Source of the DNA: Mucilaginibacter aquaedulcis
GTDB taxonomy: Bacteria; Bacteroidota; Bacteroidia; Sphingobacteriales; Sphingobacteriaceae
Reading direction: 5' to 3'
Assembly: GCF_030409325.1 (NCBI RefSeq)
Contig: NZ_JAUFPR010000002.1
Span: 1,612,001 to 1,676,000, forward strand
Length of the DNA stretch: 64,000 bases
The notes below the pieces were generated by a model. The model made no database searches. It was not told the origin of the DNA and saw nothing but the letters and a program-made list of their open reading frames with translations. Both the position numbers and the translations under genes were made by a program. Positions 45,445 to 54,219 of this stretch are shown here, one piece after another. Position 1 is the stretch's first letter. The number at the start of each line of letters is the position of its first letter.

Positions 45445-47196
45445 ATGAAAAAACATGGATTGTTGTTGGTCACAGTTTTCTTTCTGTCACTAGCAGTTTA
45501 CGCACAGAAAAAAAAAGAAAAGGAAGTCTATAATACAATTGATAATTTGAAAGGAGAACTCACCATCGGCTTAGGAATGGTACTGGATACTCCTTCACAA
45601 TTATCCTATCAATATTCATTCTATGATTTGTTAAGCTATAACCCAATAATTTCCGCAAATGGCGCGAAAATGTATCCTGTGCTGACATTAAGACGAGGCT
45701 TGACATCCTATTACGTAGAAGGAATTTACAGCAAAAACGCCGTAGACTTAAAAGTATGGCAAAAAAACACTTTGCTCAAAACCGTTCGTATTAGTCCGAA
45801 GGACGCCGCAGGGGACAGGCCCGGAGAGAAAGATTTATTAGAGGTTTACAAGCAACTTACTTTCGCAATTACCGGCACCTCCCACTCTGACAATGTAAAG
45901 TTGAAGAAAACAGATAGTTTCGAGCCGATGGATAATCTGGTGAATAAAGACATAGGCAATATAGGAACATTCATTTATTCATCGGCTATTAATTATATAC
46001 CAGAAATCGATTTTAAAACCGATATCTATATGATGTACACCGGTCCCTCCGCGCAAACTGAGTATAGTGAATTGAAAGAACTGAAAGGCAGCAAGTTCAA
46101 ATTCAAAGATATTTCAGAATACATCGAGAAGAATCATCCGGAACTTCCATTGTTGTTCCAGACACCCAAATTTTTCCCGCAGAAAAGTCTCGATCAAGCG
46201 CAAATTGTGCAAAGACTTTACGGTGTAAACCATTCCAATCATTTCTTTTTTGATTCCAAGTTTGTTGATGACAAGGCTAAAATTGCATGTCGCAAAATTG
46301 CGTTTCCAATGTGGAAAAGATCGGGCACCATCCTAACCTATTTCCAGGCGGGTCAAAACTTTCTGGATGCAGGGTATCCGGACGCCGCCGTCGAATCATT
46401 TCATTCAGCGCTGGCGATGTGTGACGCAGCAAACATTTCCCCTAAATTAATCTATTATTTAAAGTCAAGAATATATGATGGTATCGCAAAAGCCCAAAGT
46501 AACCTCGGTTATAGTAGTTCAATGAATTATGCGATTTACATGAAAGACTTTACTGATAATTTATCGAAGGCCAACATAATAATTGAAAGAGATGACGCTT
46601 TCAAGAAACTCAGCACCGAAGTAAGCACCTACTTCGTTAAAATCGAAAATACCGCCTACACTGCACGGAGTCAAAAACGAGCTGCTTTCTGGAATACGCT
46701 GACTAGTGTGGTCATGGCCACCGCTTCTGCAGCTAACGATGGATTGAACGGAGCAAGCACCCTTTCGCCGGAAACCCAGTCGTTACTTAACGTTGCAGGA
46801 GATAACGCTGCGATCGTGAGTGATTTCAAAATGAACTCCCTTTCCTCCTCTTCAGAAGCAACGTTGGCGTTTAATAACATATACGGTACGGTTATCAGGC
46901 AAATGCAGGAAAATAAAGGTGAATCAGCGGTGGCAGCACCGGTTTTTGCAATTGATTTTGTAAAAAAACTTGGCGATAATGATCTGGCAAAAGAAAAGAA
47001 GGATGCATTTTTAGCGTACGCGGAACATGTGCCAATCATAAAAGAATCACTAACGAAATATTTTGCAGCCTCCGGTCAGGAGCAGCAGGCATTGATTAGA
47101 GATATCTTTAAAAAGCTCGCCGGCATTGAATTCTCACTTTCCGTAAAAGAAAGTATCGGTGAAAATCCTGATTTAGCGTCTATTTCAAGACTATAA
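45445..47196 (+). CDS. secreted 583-residue protein with TPR-like segment
   Basis: It starts with a Sec signal peptide (MKKHGLLLVTVFFLSLAVYA, cleavage before QKKK). The middle is TPR-like (YFQAGQNFLDAGYPDAAVES, then FHSALAMCDAANISPKLIYY). The C-terminal third is Ala/Ser-rich and helical. I do not recognise the family. It is divergent from the sensory operon and first of three consecutive secreted-protein genes, the next one 10 bp downstream, so it may be the output of that two-component system. Confidence 0.65.
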   Translation: MKKHGLLLVTVFFLSLAVYAQKKKEKEVYNTIDNLKGELTIGLGMVLDTPSQLSYQYSFYDLLSYNPIISANGAKMYPVLTLRRGLTSYYVEGIYSKNAVDLKVWQKNTLLKTVRISPKDAAGDRPGEKDLLEVYKQLTFAITGTSHSDNVKLKKTDSFEPMDNLVNKDIGNIGTFIYSSAINYIPEIDFKTDIYMMYTGPSAQTEYSELKELKGSKFKFKDISEYIEKNHPELPLLFQTPKFFPQKSLDQAQIVQRLYGVNHSNHFFFDSKFVDDKAKIACRKIAFPMWKRSGTILTYFQAGQNFLDAGYPDAAVESFHSALAMCDAANISPKLIYYLKSRIYDGIAKAQSNLGYSSSMNYAIYMKDFTDNLSKANIIIERDDAFKKLSTEVSTYFVKIENTAYTARSQKRAAFWNTLTSVVMATASAANDGLNGASTLSPETQSLLNVAGDNAAIVSDFKMNSLSSSSEATLAFNNIYGTVIRQMQENKGESAVAAPVFAIDFVKKLGDNDLAKEKKDAFLAYAEHVPIIKESLTKYFAASGQEQQALIRDIFKKLAGIEFSLSVKESIGENPDLASISRL

Positions 47197-47206
47197 AACT
47201 TATAAC

Positions 47207-48514
47207 ATGAACAGCTATTCAATTAGCTTGGTACTTCTGATAAGCAGTACAATAAGCTATGGTTACGGCCAAACAGCCACCATTAACAACAAGAGCACGT
47301 CCTGCCAGCAGGAGCTTCGGAATTTGAGTGATAAAAAGTCTGCTATTGACGCCGAATACGCGCAGGTTATTGAAGAATTAAAAAAAGGCTTGTTCTGCAG
47401 CTTATGCAACCGATCCAAATCTCAGATTGAAAAAGGAGGAGTTGACTTTTATCAGCATATAAAAGATGTAAAAGGACAAGTAGTGGAAGCGCCGCCGGCA
47501 GCATATCAACAAGCTCAGAAAGACTACTCATCGAAAACTGCAAGCTTGGAACAGCAGATTGAAAATAAATCAAAAGACTGTTCTGCAATACAAACTATGG
47601 AGCAACAATCCTTAAAAACGGAACAGCAGCGACAGATGGAGAAGAGCCAACAGCAGGTGCAGCAACAGAATCAGCATCAACAGGAATTGATGCGCCAGCA
47701 AACAGACCAGATAAAACAGCAGCTCGCTGCAAATGCCAAGGAAGAACAGGCAAGGGATGATGCAAACCGTATACTGCAACAACAGAAGTTCAGTCAAAGT
47801 GTATCCAGTTATGTTAATTCGCAATCAGACGAAATAGAACAACGTAGGCAAAGTGCTGATGAGATCGGGCAACAAGGTTCGGCCATCTCGCAGAGCATAA
47901 TTGGGAATACGGTTTCTATGGAAAAAATCAACCCTGCAAATGTTGCAAATCAATCCATATTTAGCGATGGCGGAACTTACGAAGAAGCGGCATCCAGAGA
48001 GCTGTTGGGGAATAACCTTACTGAGATTTATTCAGGTACCGTAAAAGATGAACTCGCAGATGCTATCTTAGATGGAAGCAATTTATCTGAAACATTTAAA
48101 AAAGGGTACAATGCTGCAAGCTCCTTTTTTGACAACATATCCTCCGTCGGAGACTTAGCTGATGGACGTATTACGGAAACAACAGTAAATTCCTATTTCT
48201 CCCTCAATAGCGCAACAAACCCAATTATTCAAAGGATACAAAAAAGCGCCGGTGGGTTAGCAATAAAGCAGGCTGACTCCATTGTCGGATTGACAGACAG
48301 AATTGGGGAAGATGATTTCTCCAGTGCAGATATACAAAAAACACTTGATGAAATGAGTCCATCACACTTCCTTAAAACCAATTTCAGGAAAAACGAACCG
48401 ATAAATATTAGAGATGTAGCAGTCGTTGTCGGAGGCGGTGTAGTACTTTCTACATTAGCTGTTCCAGTATGGATAGGAATAAGTGCAGCTGCCTGGTATG
48501 GATTTAATCGTTAA
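47207..48514 (+). CDS. secreted Gln-rich coiled-coil protein with C-terminal hydrophobic anchor
   Basis: The 435-residue protein has an N-terminal signal (MNSYSISLVLLISSTISYGYG). A CSLC motif lies near residue 64, followed by a very Gln-rich coiled coil (about residues 140-200). The C-terminal hydrophobic hairpin (VAVVVGGGVVLSTLAVPVWI) could insert into a membrane. The function is unknown. The design (exported coiled coil plus membrane anchor) suggests a structural or surface protein. It is in an operon with both neighbours. Confidence 0.6.
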   Translation: MNSYSISLVLLISSTISYGYGQTATINNKSTSCQQELRNLSDKKSAIDAEYAQVIEELKKGLFCSLCNRSKSQIEKGGVDFYQHIKDVKGQVVEAPPAAYQQAQKDYSSKTASLEQQIENKSKDCSAIQTMEQQSLKTEQQRQMEKSQQQVQQQNQHQQELMRQQTDQIKQQLAANAKEEQARDDANRILQQQKFSQSVSSYVNSQSDEIEQRRQSADEIGQQGSAISQSIIGNTVSMEKINPANVANQSIFSDGGTYEEAASRELLGNNLTEIYSGTVKDELADAILDGSNLSETFKKGYNAASSFFDNISSVGDLADGRITETTVNSYFSLNSATNPIIQRIQKSAGGLAIKQADSIVGLTDRIGEDDFSSADIQKTLDEMSPSHFLKTNFRKNEPINIRDVAVVVGGGVVLSTLAVPVWIGISAAAWYGFNR

Positions 48515-48524
48515 AAATTCAATT

Positions 48525-49310
48525 ATGAAAGCACTCAAATTTATATTGTTAATTTTGGCACTGGCTTTTTTGAATGAAGCCAATGCGCAGAATTCTTTCA
48601 CAGGAAATGAATATAGGGTTATTAGTTACCCCGGTCCTACAAGCCGGGCAGGCTCTCTGTACGTCAGTCCTTTTGATGAAGTTTTTCTTTCACTCAACGG
48701 GGGAATTTATAACCCTAAAAATTCATTCTGGTTTATTCCGCCGTCTAAGGAATATTATTTTACATCTTTTGCGCCGATCCTCAAGGATACTGCTGCCTTT
48801 GTTTTTGCCAATACAGAGAAAGAATCGCAGCTGTTTTACATCAAAAATTCATTCAAATCGCCGATTAAACCATATCTTATTCTGAGTCTGCCAAAGGGAG
48901 CTTATAACATTGTCAGCAAAAACGATATATGCTATGTATATGGCTGTGCGAACGATACAAGTAAAATAGGAATTTTGATCAGAAATAAAGTCAAATGGTT
49001 AATGACGATTGAAGGACTGATCAAACAAGTTCAAGTTGACAACGATGGCAAAATATGCTTTCTCTACAAAAACAGTATATATGAATTAAATGACCGGAAA
49101 ATTATCCTGAGCGATAAGCAAAAACTTTACGGGTTTGCTTTTGACAAAAACAATCAACTAATTGTAAGTGGAGAAGATGGCTTAGGGATTAAAAAAAATG
49201 ACACCCTATCTATCATTATTTCAGGTGTAAAAGGTATTGTAAGTTGTGGGCTTAATAATATTTTCATACTTGACCAAACGCACCACAACATTATTGCGTG
49301 TAAATATTGA
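48525..49310 (+). CDS. secreted beta-rich hypothetical protein
   Basis: The start ATG 48525 is chosen because it gives a proper signal peptide (MKALKFILLILALAFLNEAN) and lies 10 bp after the preceding stop; the frame is open upstream to 48483. The 261-residue protein consists of short beta-strand repeats (KVKWLMTIEGL, KICFLYKNSIYELNDRK, QLIVSGEDGLGI) like a small beta-propeller. It is the last gene of the secreted-protein operon. Family unknown. Confidence 0.6.
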   Translation: MKALKFILLILALAFLNEANAQNSFTGNEYRVISYPGPTSRAGSLYVSPFDEVFLSLNGGIYNPKNSFWFIPPSKEYYFTSFAPILKDTAAFVFANTEKESQLFYIKNSFKSPIKPYLILSLPKGAYNIVSKNDICYVYGCANDTSKIGILIRNKVKWLMTIEGLIKQVQVDNDGKICFLYKNSIYELNDRKIILSDKQKLYGFAFDKNNQLIVSGEDGLGIKKNDTLSIIISGVKGIVSCGLNNIFILDQTHHNIIACKY

Positions 49311-49517
49311 TGATTTTAGCGTTTCATGCTGTCGATCAACACCTCTGGCCCGCCAGACATTCTCACCTATAGAGGGTATCGCGCTATCATTCAAAAATTA
49401 ATAAAGATTCATTTATGCACCACAAAAAATCAATCCTCACATAAAATAATTCCACTTTCCGTACGCATTTATTAGTCGTCAATCAACGTATTATTCAATT
49501 ACAATAAATAATTAATC

Positions 49518-50024
49518 ATGAAAAATTTCATCAAAGATGCAGTAAGGATTTACTGCGCTATTGCCATGCTTACTGCTTTGTGCTCAATGTCTGGTTGCAA
49601 TGGAAGCAAGAAAATCGATGATCCCGTACCTGCCACACCTCAGGTTGACTGTACACCGAAAACAAATACCGTTACAGCAAATATCAATGGATTTGACAAC
49701 AGCCCGACAGCAGCTTTTCCCGGTCTTCCGGTGGCTATTTTTCATATTAGCCAAACAGTAACAACTTATAATGCAATATCGTGCGGTTCGAATTCAGCTT
49801 CTAACACGCTGGTGATTCAGAATCCGACCCCTGCAAGAATTACCTTCGGTTTCCAAATCACTGTCTTAAATTCGCTTAATGCTATACAATGGCAATACCA
49901 AAATGTAGCCATAATACCTCCCAACTCCATGATAGATTTGGGAGAGGTTAGTAAAAGTCAATATGGATTAACGCTCCCAACCGGTAAGATAATAATTCAA
50001 AGTCAAAGAGTACTTTATCAATAA
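49518..50024 (+). CDS. small surface lipoprotein
   Basis: The 168-residue protein has a lipoprotein signal with lipobox MSGC (lipidated Cys27). The mature part is beta-rich, low in charge, and contains two further Cys. No family recognised. It stands 207 bp after the secreted-protein operon and is followed by a terminator, so it is probably a separate unit. Confidence 0.65.
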   Translation: MKNFIKDAVRIYCAIAMLTALCSMSGCNGSKKIDDPVPATPQVDCTPKTNTVTANINGFDNSPTAAFPGLPVAIFHISQTVTTYNAISCGSNSASNTLVIQNPTPARITFGFQITVLNSLNAIQWQYQNVAIIPPNSMIDLGEVSKSQYGLTLPTGKIIIQSQRVLYQ

Positions 50025-50059
50025 GAAAAGTCGATACATCTAAATTTGGTAGTTATTAT

Positions 50060-50093
50060 AAAAAAGCTTCCTTTTAAACCGGGGAGCTTTTTT
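50060..50093 (+). terminator. terminator after the lipoprotein gene
   Basis: AAAAAAGCTTCC pairs with GGGAGCTTTTTT (one mismatch) around a 10-nt loop, with the T-run included in the stem. It can work in both directions. Confidence 0.75.
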
Positions 50094-50098
50094 ATAAT

Positions 50099-50362
50099 TT
50101 GCCTTCTTCGATCAATTCGAAAAAGGTTTTTCGCCGCTATCTTTCCGATATGCTTCAATTACTCACCATCGAAGCAACGCAGGAGCATATTCATCTCACG
50201 TTGATTAAGAAGTCGAAAAGCATCTTCAGATATGACAGTCTGAGCACCGAGAAGATCGCTTATAAATTAGGCTTTAAATACCCGCAATCATTCAATAAAC
50301 TTTTAAAGAAAAAAACGAAAACGGCCCCGGCTGGTTTTCGCCGGCAACGTTGTACTGATTGA
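50099..50362 (+). pseudogene. remnant of an AraC-family regulator
   Basis: The frame has no ATG at its beginning (only TTG) but its last 65 residues match the AraC C-terminal HTH pattern: YDSLSTEKIAYKLGFKYPQS, then FNKLLKKKTKTAPAGFRRQ. The first HTH half is degraded (EATQEHIHLTLIKKSKSIFR) and no N-terminal domain exists, since a terminator lies directly upstream. I read it as a decayed fragment. Confidence 0.6.
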
Positions 50363-50526
50363 AAAGTATGCATATCAATACAGGAAGGATCATCAAGGCA
50401 TATTACCATCAAATTACGGAACATAAACTCAGAAGCGGTCGTGCAAAACATTTACTAATCGGATCAAGTGATTATCAAGCGTAAGCTACTGTTTACCAAG
50501 CCGAAGTTATATTTCACAAAACATAA

Positions 50527-50769
50527 TTAACTATTTAATCCGACAAGCTTTTCCACAACAATACCCAGCAGGCCGGAATCAGCAGACTTATTTTCAGCTC
50601 CCGGTTGGTTCAGCACGCGGTAGCCCCCTTCCTCATCCGGTTCAAAAATAAATGTTGACTCTCCAATAAGGACAGAAATCCGGTGGGTATATCCCATCCG
50701 TTCAAAACGTGCTTTGAATTCATGATCTACCCCCTGATAAAGCACAGTAATAGTAAACGGCCCGTTCAT
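50527..50769 (-). CDS. small hypothetical protein
   Basis: The 80-residue protein begins MNGPFTITVLYQGVDHEFKA and is beta-strand-rich (FTITVLYQGVDHEF, HRISVLIGESTFIFEPDEEG). It lies 1 bp after the S1/P1 nuclease gene and is probably co-transcribed. I recognise no family; such small proteins recur beside housekeeping genes in Sphingobacteriaceae. Confidence 0.6.
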   Translation of the reverse strand: MNGPFTITVLYQGVDHEFKARFERMGYTHRISVLIGESTFIFEPDEEGGYRVLNQPGAENKSADSGLLGIVVEKLVGLNS

Positions 50770-50770
50770 A

Positions 50771-51865
50771 TTAAAATTTTATCATGGACGGGTCTGTGAT
50801 GATAATTTCCGGTTTCCCTTTGTAATCGGTCACCTCCCCTTCTACCGTGACCGTTTTATTGTTTAACTGATTTCCCAGCACTTTAGCATTACCCTTTAAT
50901 GCAATGGTCAGCAATTGGTTGGGATAGGCAGCCCCCAGATTCACCAATACCATACTGCCAATATCCTTACTACTGAAGACCTTACCCTGTACACTCACTG
51001 TTTTGCCCAAGGCAGTCTTCACATCTTCCAGTCTCACGGCGACTGGACCGTTCTCATGCTGAGGAGCCGCAGCTGGCGCCATCGCCGCAGCCTTTACCTG
51101 TTCGTTATTGAATAGTTTATTCAATTCACCAGCTAGGCGTATACCCGCCTGATCAATACGTTTCCTGATCACCGGGATGTATTTCTGGTAATAAGTATCC
51201 TCAATTACCTGTCCTGGCTTCGCCTGTGCATATAATTCACTGCTGATCTGGTAACTCTCCCAGATCCATTGCATCGGGCTGTCCGACTGCCACTGCCTGA
51301 TCTGTGCAGTGGTAGCCAGGTCATACGTTTTGGCAATCTCGGCTTCGCTCAACCCTTCATGATCGATCAGTTTGCTATCCCACAGACTGTGCAGGTTTGT
51401 TCCCCTATTGTCGAAACGCAATTGTATGGTATTACCTCCCTTATCTTCCTTACGGCTGATATGCATGGGCTGATGAGCGTCACCCACCAGGTGAATAAGG
51501 TATTTCAAAGCATCGTTTTTCTGATCGGGTGTAAGATTGGCATCTTTCAGACTTGCTTCCGTTTTCAGGATCGCACTATAAACGTTATTGTCACTTTCAC
51601 TGACAAATTTGGCAAACTGTTCACGGGTTAATCCTAAGGGCAGGTTTAGGAAATGCCATGGTGCCGTGGTTCTACTTCGGTTTTCGTCTGCCCAAGTGGC
51701 CACATCGGACATACTTTCACCTTTTAAATAAGCGGAAACCACGTAGGCAGTATTACTTGTCAAATGTTTTTGAGCAATACTTGCCACAGCACGATGACCT
51801 TTGAACCCCCAGGAAATCAAGGCGACAGAAATGCAAAGCAGGCAGAAAATGAACAGTTTCTTCAT
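50771..51865 (-). CDS. S1/P1-type secreted nuclease fused to an OB-like domain
   Basis: The 364-residue protein has a signal peptide, and the mature part begins near WGFKGHR, fitting the zinc-ligating N-terminal Trp and His of S1/P1 nucleases. Further zinc ligands are seen in TWADENR, PWHFLNL and YLIHLVGDAHQPMH. These enzymes cut single-stranded nucleic acid using three zinc ions. After a linker (AAAMAPAAAPQ) residues 270-364 form a beta-barrel-like domain (VSVQGKVFSSKDIGSMVLVN, VTVEGEVTDYKGKPEIIITD) that resembles OB-fold nucleic acid-binding modules. A damage-type palindrome lies 195 bp upstream. Confidence 0.85.
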   Translation of the reverse strand: MKKLFIFCLLCISVALISWGFKGHRAVASIAQKHLTSNTAYVVSAYLKGESMSDVATWADENRSRTTAPWHFLNLPLGLTREQFAKFVSESDNNVYSAILKTEASLKDANLTPDQKNDALKYLIHLVGDAHQPMHISRKEDKGGNTIQLRFDNRGTNLHSLWDSKLIDHEGLSEAEIAKTYDLATTAQIRQWQSDSPMQWIWESYQISSELYAQAKPGQVIEDTYYQKYIPVIRKRIDQAGIRLAGELNKLFNNEQVKAAAMAPAAAPQHENGPVAVRLEDVKTALGKTVSVQGKVFSSKDIGSMVLVNLGAAYPNQLLTIALKGNAKVLGNQLNNKTVTVEGEVTDYKGKPEIIITDPSMIKF

Positions 51866-52324
51866 ATGGCTAATATAATTGGGTTATATTTTAAATTAAA
51901 AATTTTGGCAAAACAATTCCTGAACTGGCTACTCATGAAGTGGTTTAATTTTTGACGGTTCCGAGCAGTTGCCATTTTGTTACGCGAAAGATATCATCTT
52001 CAGCCACCGCCAGACAGCCTCATTATACATCCGAACAAGCCAATGTTCGCAACATCTATACTAAAATTATTAGCACAAACGAATTAATTTGATTTTTTAG
52101 CGTCGCGTAAACACAGGGATAACGCTGACCTCGCAAACCTAGTCCACTAACCGGATCCAAACCCCTGCTATCGTAGTTTGGATCCTGTTATGCCATACCG
52201 TGTACCCGTAACTGCAACGATATATCCCACCAGTCAACCGACATGCATCATGTACCTCTAATTGAGGGGCTATCAGTTTTTTCTTCGCGCCGACATCCTC
52301 TTATTTACACCCCGCTATAACTGA
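51866..52324. other. intergenic region upstream of the nuclease gene
   Basis: Apart from the palindrome at 52060-52075, no gene is seen. A 16-codon ORF (minus strand, MYNEAVWRWLKMISFA) lies in the leader and is probably chance or a remnant. No clear terminator for the lrp gene is visible. Confidence 0.35.
52060..52075 (-). promoter_or_regulatory. damage-type palindrome upstream of the nuclease gene
   Basis: ACTAAAATTATTAGCA is identical to the 16-mer in the imuA promoter, and on the minus strand the following bases (TATnnATGTT) also match it. A TTTG (52079-52076) precedes. Transcription would run toward the S1/P1 nuclease gene with a leader of nearly 190 nt. Confidence 0.5.
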
Positions 52325-52798
52325 TCAGGGACTGACCGGGTAAGCAGTCTCTTCTTTGGCAGCAGACAACACAAAAAAACTCTGCATATTACCCACGTCG
52401 GGTAGTTTGGAAAGTTTAGTCATGAGTAAAACGTTATAGGCATCCATGTCACTGATCGCAATGCGAAGGAGAAAGTCAAAAACACCGGTCATGTGGTAAC
52501 ATTCCAGCACCTCCGGAAATTTAACAACTTCCCGTTGAAAGGCCGACAAGGCTTCCTGAGAGTGCTCTTTCAGGTACACCTGCGTGTAACCGATCAGCCC
52601 GCGCCCCACCTTTTTAGCATCCACCAGGGCGACATATCCCTTAATATAACCTTCATCTTCCAGTCGTTTAATGCGCGTATGTACCGGCGTGACGCTTTTG
52701 CTCAGGCGATAGCCTATCTCCTTGTGCGTCATCCTGCCATCTTGTTGGAGCAACTCCAGGATCTTCAGATCTGCTTTATCCAGTTGTTTATTTTGCAT
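52325..52798 (-). CDS. Lrp/AsnC-family regulator
   Basis: ATG 52798 (MQNKQLDKADLKILELLQQD) is preferred over a TTG nine bases upstream; it gives 157 residues. The N-terminal winged HTH (GRMTHKEIGYRLSKSVTPVH, TRIKRLEDEGYIKGY) and the C-terminal RAM domain (GVFDFLLRIAISDMDAYNV) are both complete. Lrp proteins sense amino acids and control nitrogen and amino-acid metabolism. It is 5 bp after the fructose-bisphosphatase gene and divergent from threonine dehydrogenase and PEP carboxykinase, so it may tune gluconeogenesis from amino acids (inference). Confidence 0.92.
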   Translation of the reverse strand: MQNKQLDKADLKILELLQQDGRMTHKEIGYRLSKSVTPVHTRIKRLEDEGYIKGYVALVDAKKVGRGLIGYTQVYLKEHSQEALSAFQREVVKFPEVLECYHMTGVFDFLLRIAISDMDAYNVLLMTKLSKLPDVGNMQSFFVLSAAKEETAYPVSP

Positions 52799-52803
52799 AC
52801 CGA

Positions 52804-53838
52804 TCAAAACTTTAAGCCATTTTCGACGCCTTCGAATGTCGGAACCTCATTTCCGGCGAGTAATTTTTCCACCTGTCTGACCATTTGTGCAGAGCCGATA
52901 AATATCGGTGAGCGCTGGTGCAGTTCGCTTAACTGCAGCTCCATGATTCGCGTTAATCCGTCCGAGGCCATGCCACCGGCCTGCTCCACGATAAATGCCA
53001 TGGGGTTACATTCATATAGCAGCCTTAACTTACCTTTGGGCGAGGAAGCAGTTGCCGGATACATGAAGATTCCGCCTTTTAGCAGATTGCGGTGCAGATC
53101 AGCCACCATGGAACCGATATACCGTGAATCGAAGGGCCGGTATGTCCGTTCATCCTTTTCCTGGCAGAATTTAATGTACCGCTTCACGCCTCCGGCAAAA
53201 TGAATGTAATTCCCTTCATTGATGGAATAGATGCGGCCCTCAGCTGGCGTACGGATATCCGGGTGCGACAAACAAAATTCCCCTATCGAGGGATCTAACG
53301 TAAAACCGTTAACCCCCTTGCCTGTGGTATAAACCAGCATGGTGGAAGAACCATAAATAATATACCCTGCGGCCACCTGCGCTTCACCCGGCTGCAAAAT
53401 ATCTTCCATCGTTATTGAACCGTCACCAGATAGCCTGCGGTAGATAGAGAAAATCGTTCCGAGCGGGGCATTCACATCAATATTCGAGGACCCGTCTAGC
53501 GGATCAATCGCAACGATGTACTGTGCACCGCTGCCGCCGAGGCCAACGACATCTTCCTCTTCCTCAGATGCAATGGCACAACATTCCTCGCCACTTCTAA
53601 GTGCCGAAATGAACTGGGCGTTGGCGAATACATCGAGTTTTTGTTGGCTTTCGCCCTGGATATTAACGGCCCCCGAATGACCCAGGATATCCATAAGTCC
53701 CGCTTTATTAACTTCCCTGCTGACAATCTTGGCGGCGATCCCAATATCCCGGAGCAACCTCGAAAGCTCGCCCTTGGCAAATGGGAAATCAGCTTGTTTT
53801 TCAATGATAAATTGTCCCAAAGTTTTAAACTCAGGCAT
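52804..53838 (-). CDS. fbp: class 1 fructose-1,6-bisphosphatase
   Basis: The 344-residue protein is a typical class I FBPase. It has metal-binding IASEEEEDV, the phosphatase motif [14 protein letters not shown], and the C-terminal [15 protein letters not shown]. It converts fructose-1,6-bisphosphate to fructose-6-phosphate, the committed late step of gluconeogenesis. It is the first gene of the fbp-lrp unit and divergent from tdh-sigma-pckA. Confidence 0.96.
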   Translation of the reverse strand: MPEFKTLGQFIIEKQADFPFAKGELSRLLRDIGIAAKIVSREVNKAGLMDILGHSGAVNIQGESQQKLDVFANAQFISALRSGEECCAIASEEEEDVVGLGGSGAQYIVAIDPLDGSSNIDVNAPLGTIFSIYRRLSGDGSITMEDILQPGEAQVAAGYIIYGSSTMLVYTTGKGVNGFTLDPSIGEFCLSHPDIRTPAEGRIYSINEGNYIHFAGGVKRYIKFCQEKDERTYRPFDSRYIGSMVADLHRNLLKGGIFMYPATASSPKGKLRLLYECNPMAFIVEQAGGMASDGLTRIMELQLSELHQRSPIFIGSAQMVRQVEKLLAGNEVPTFEGVENGLKF

Positions 53839-54219
53839 AGGCTTAGTGTATTAAGTACGTATTTATTACAATAATTGGCGTTGCGAATTTAAGCAGATAA
53901 ATAATTAATATACAAATAAAAAAGCTAAAAAAAGCCTTATTATTTTTAATAATAAATGAATAACCAATAACACTAAGTGTAAAATACCCACAGAACAAAG
54001 TTCATACAACCATGAAGAGATTAATACAAAAAGCTTTTATTTTTGAATTTAGTGTCCAAATCAAGACTGCTTAGTCTGAACAACTAAAAAAAGCGCCTTT
54101 TTTAGCTTTGTTTTCTTAATAAGTACCGTCCTATAGTTTGTCAGACTGAATAAGTGAACCTTTGCTTCCATTCAGGCAAACTAAAAACCTGATCAAACCA
54201 AAACCAACTTATTAACCAA
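53839..54219. promoter_or_regulatory. divergent regulatory region between fbp and tdh
   Basis: This 381-bp AT-rich region must hold promoters for both operons. A candidate for tdh is TTTG (54107-54110) with TATAGTTTG (54132-54140), 80 bp before the ATG. Upstream, AGACTGCTTAGTCT (54064-54077) is a short palindrome, and a related CAGACTGAA occurs at 54142-54150. These could be Lrp-type sites, but the match is loose. Confidence 0.35.
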
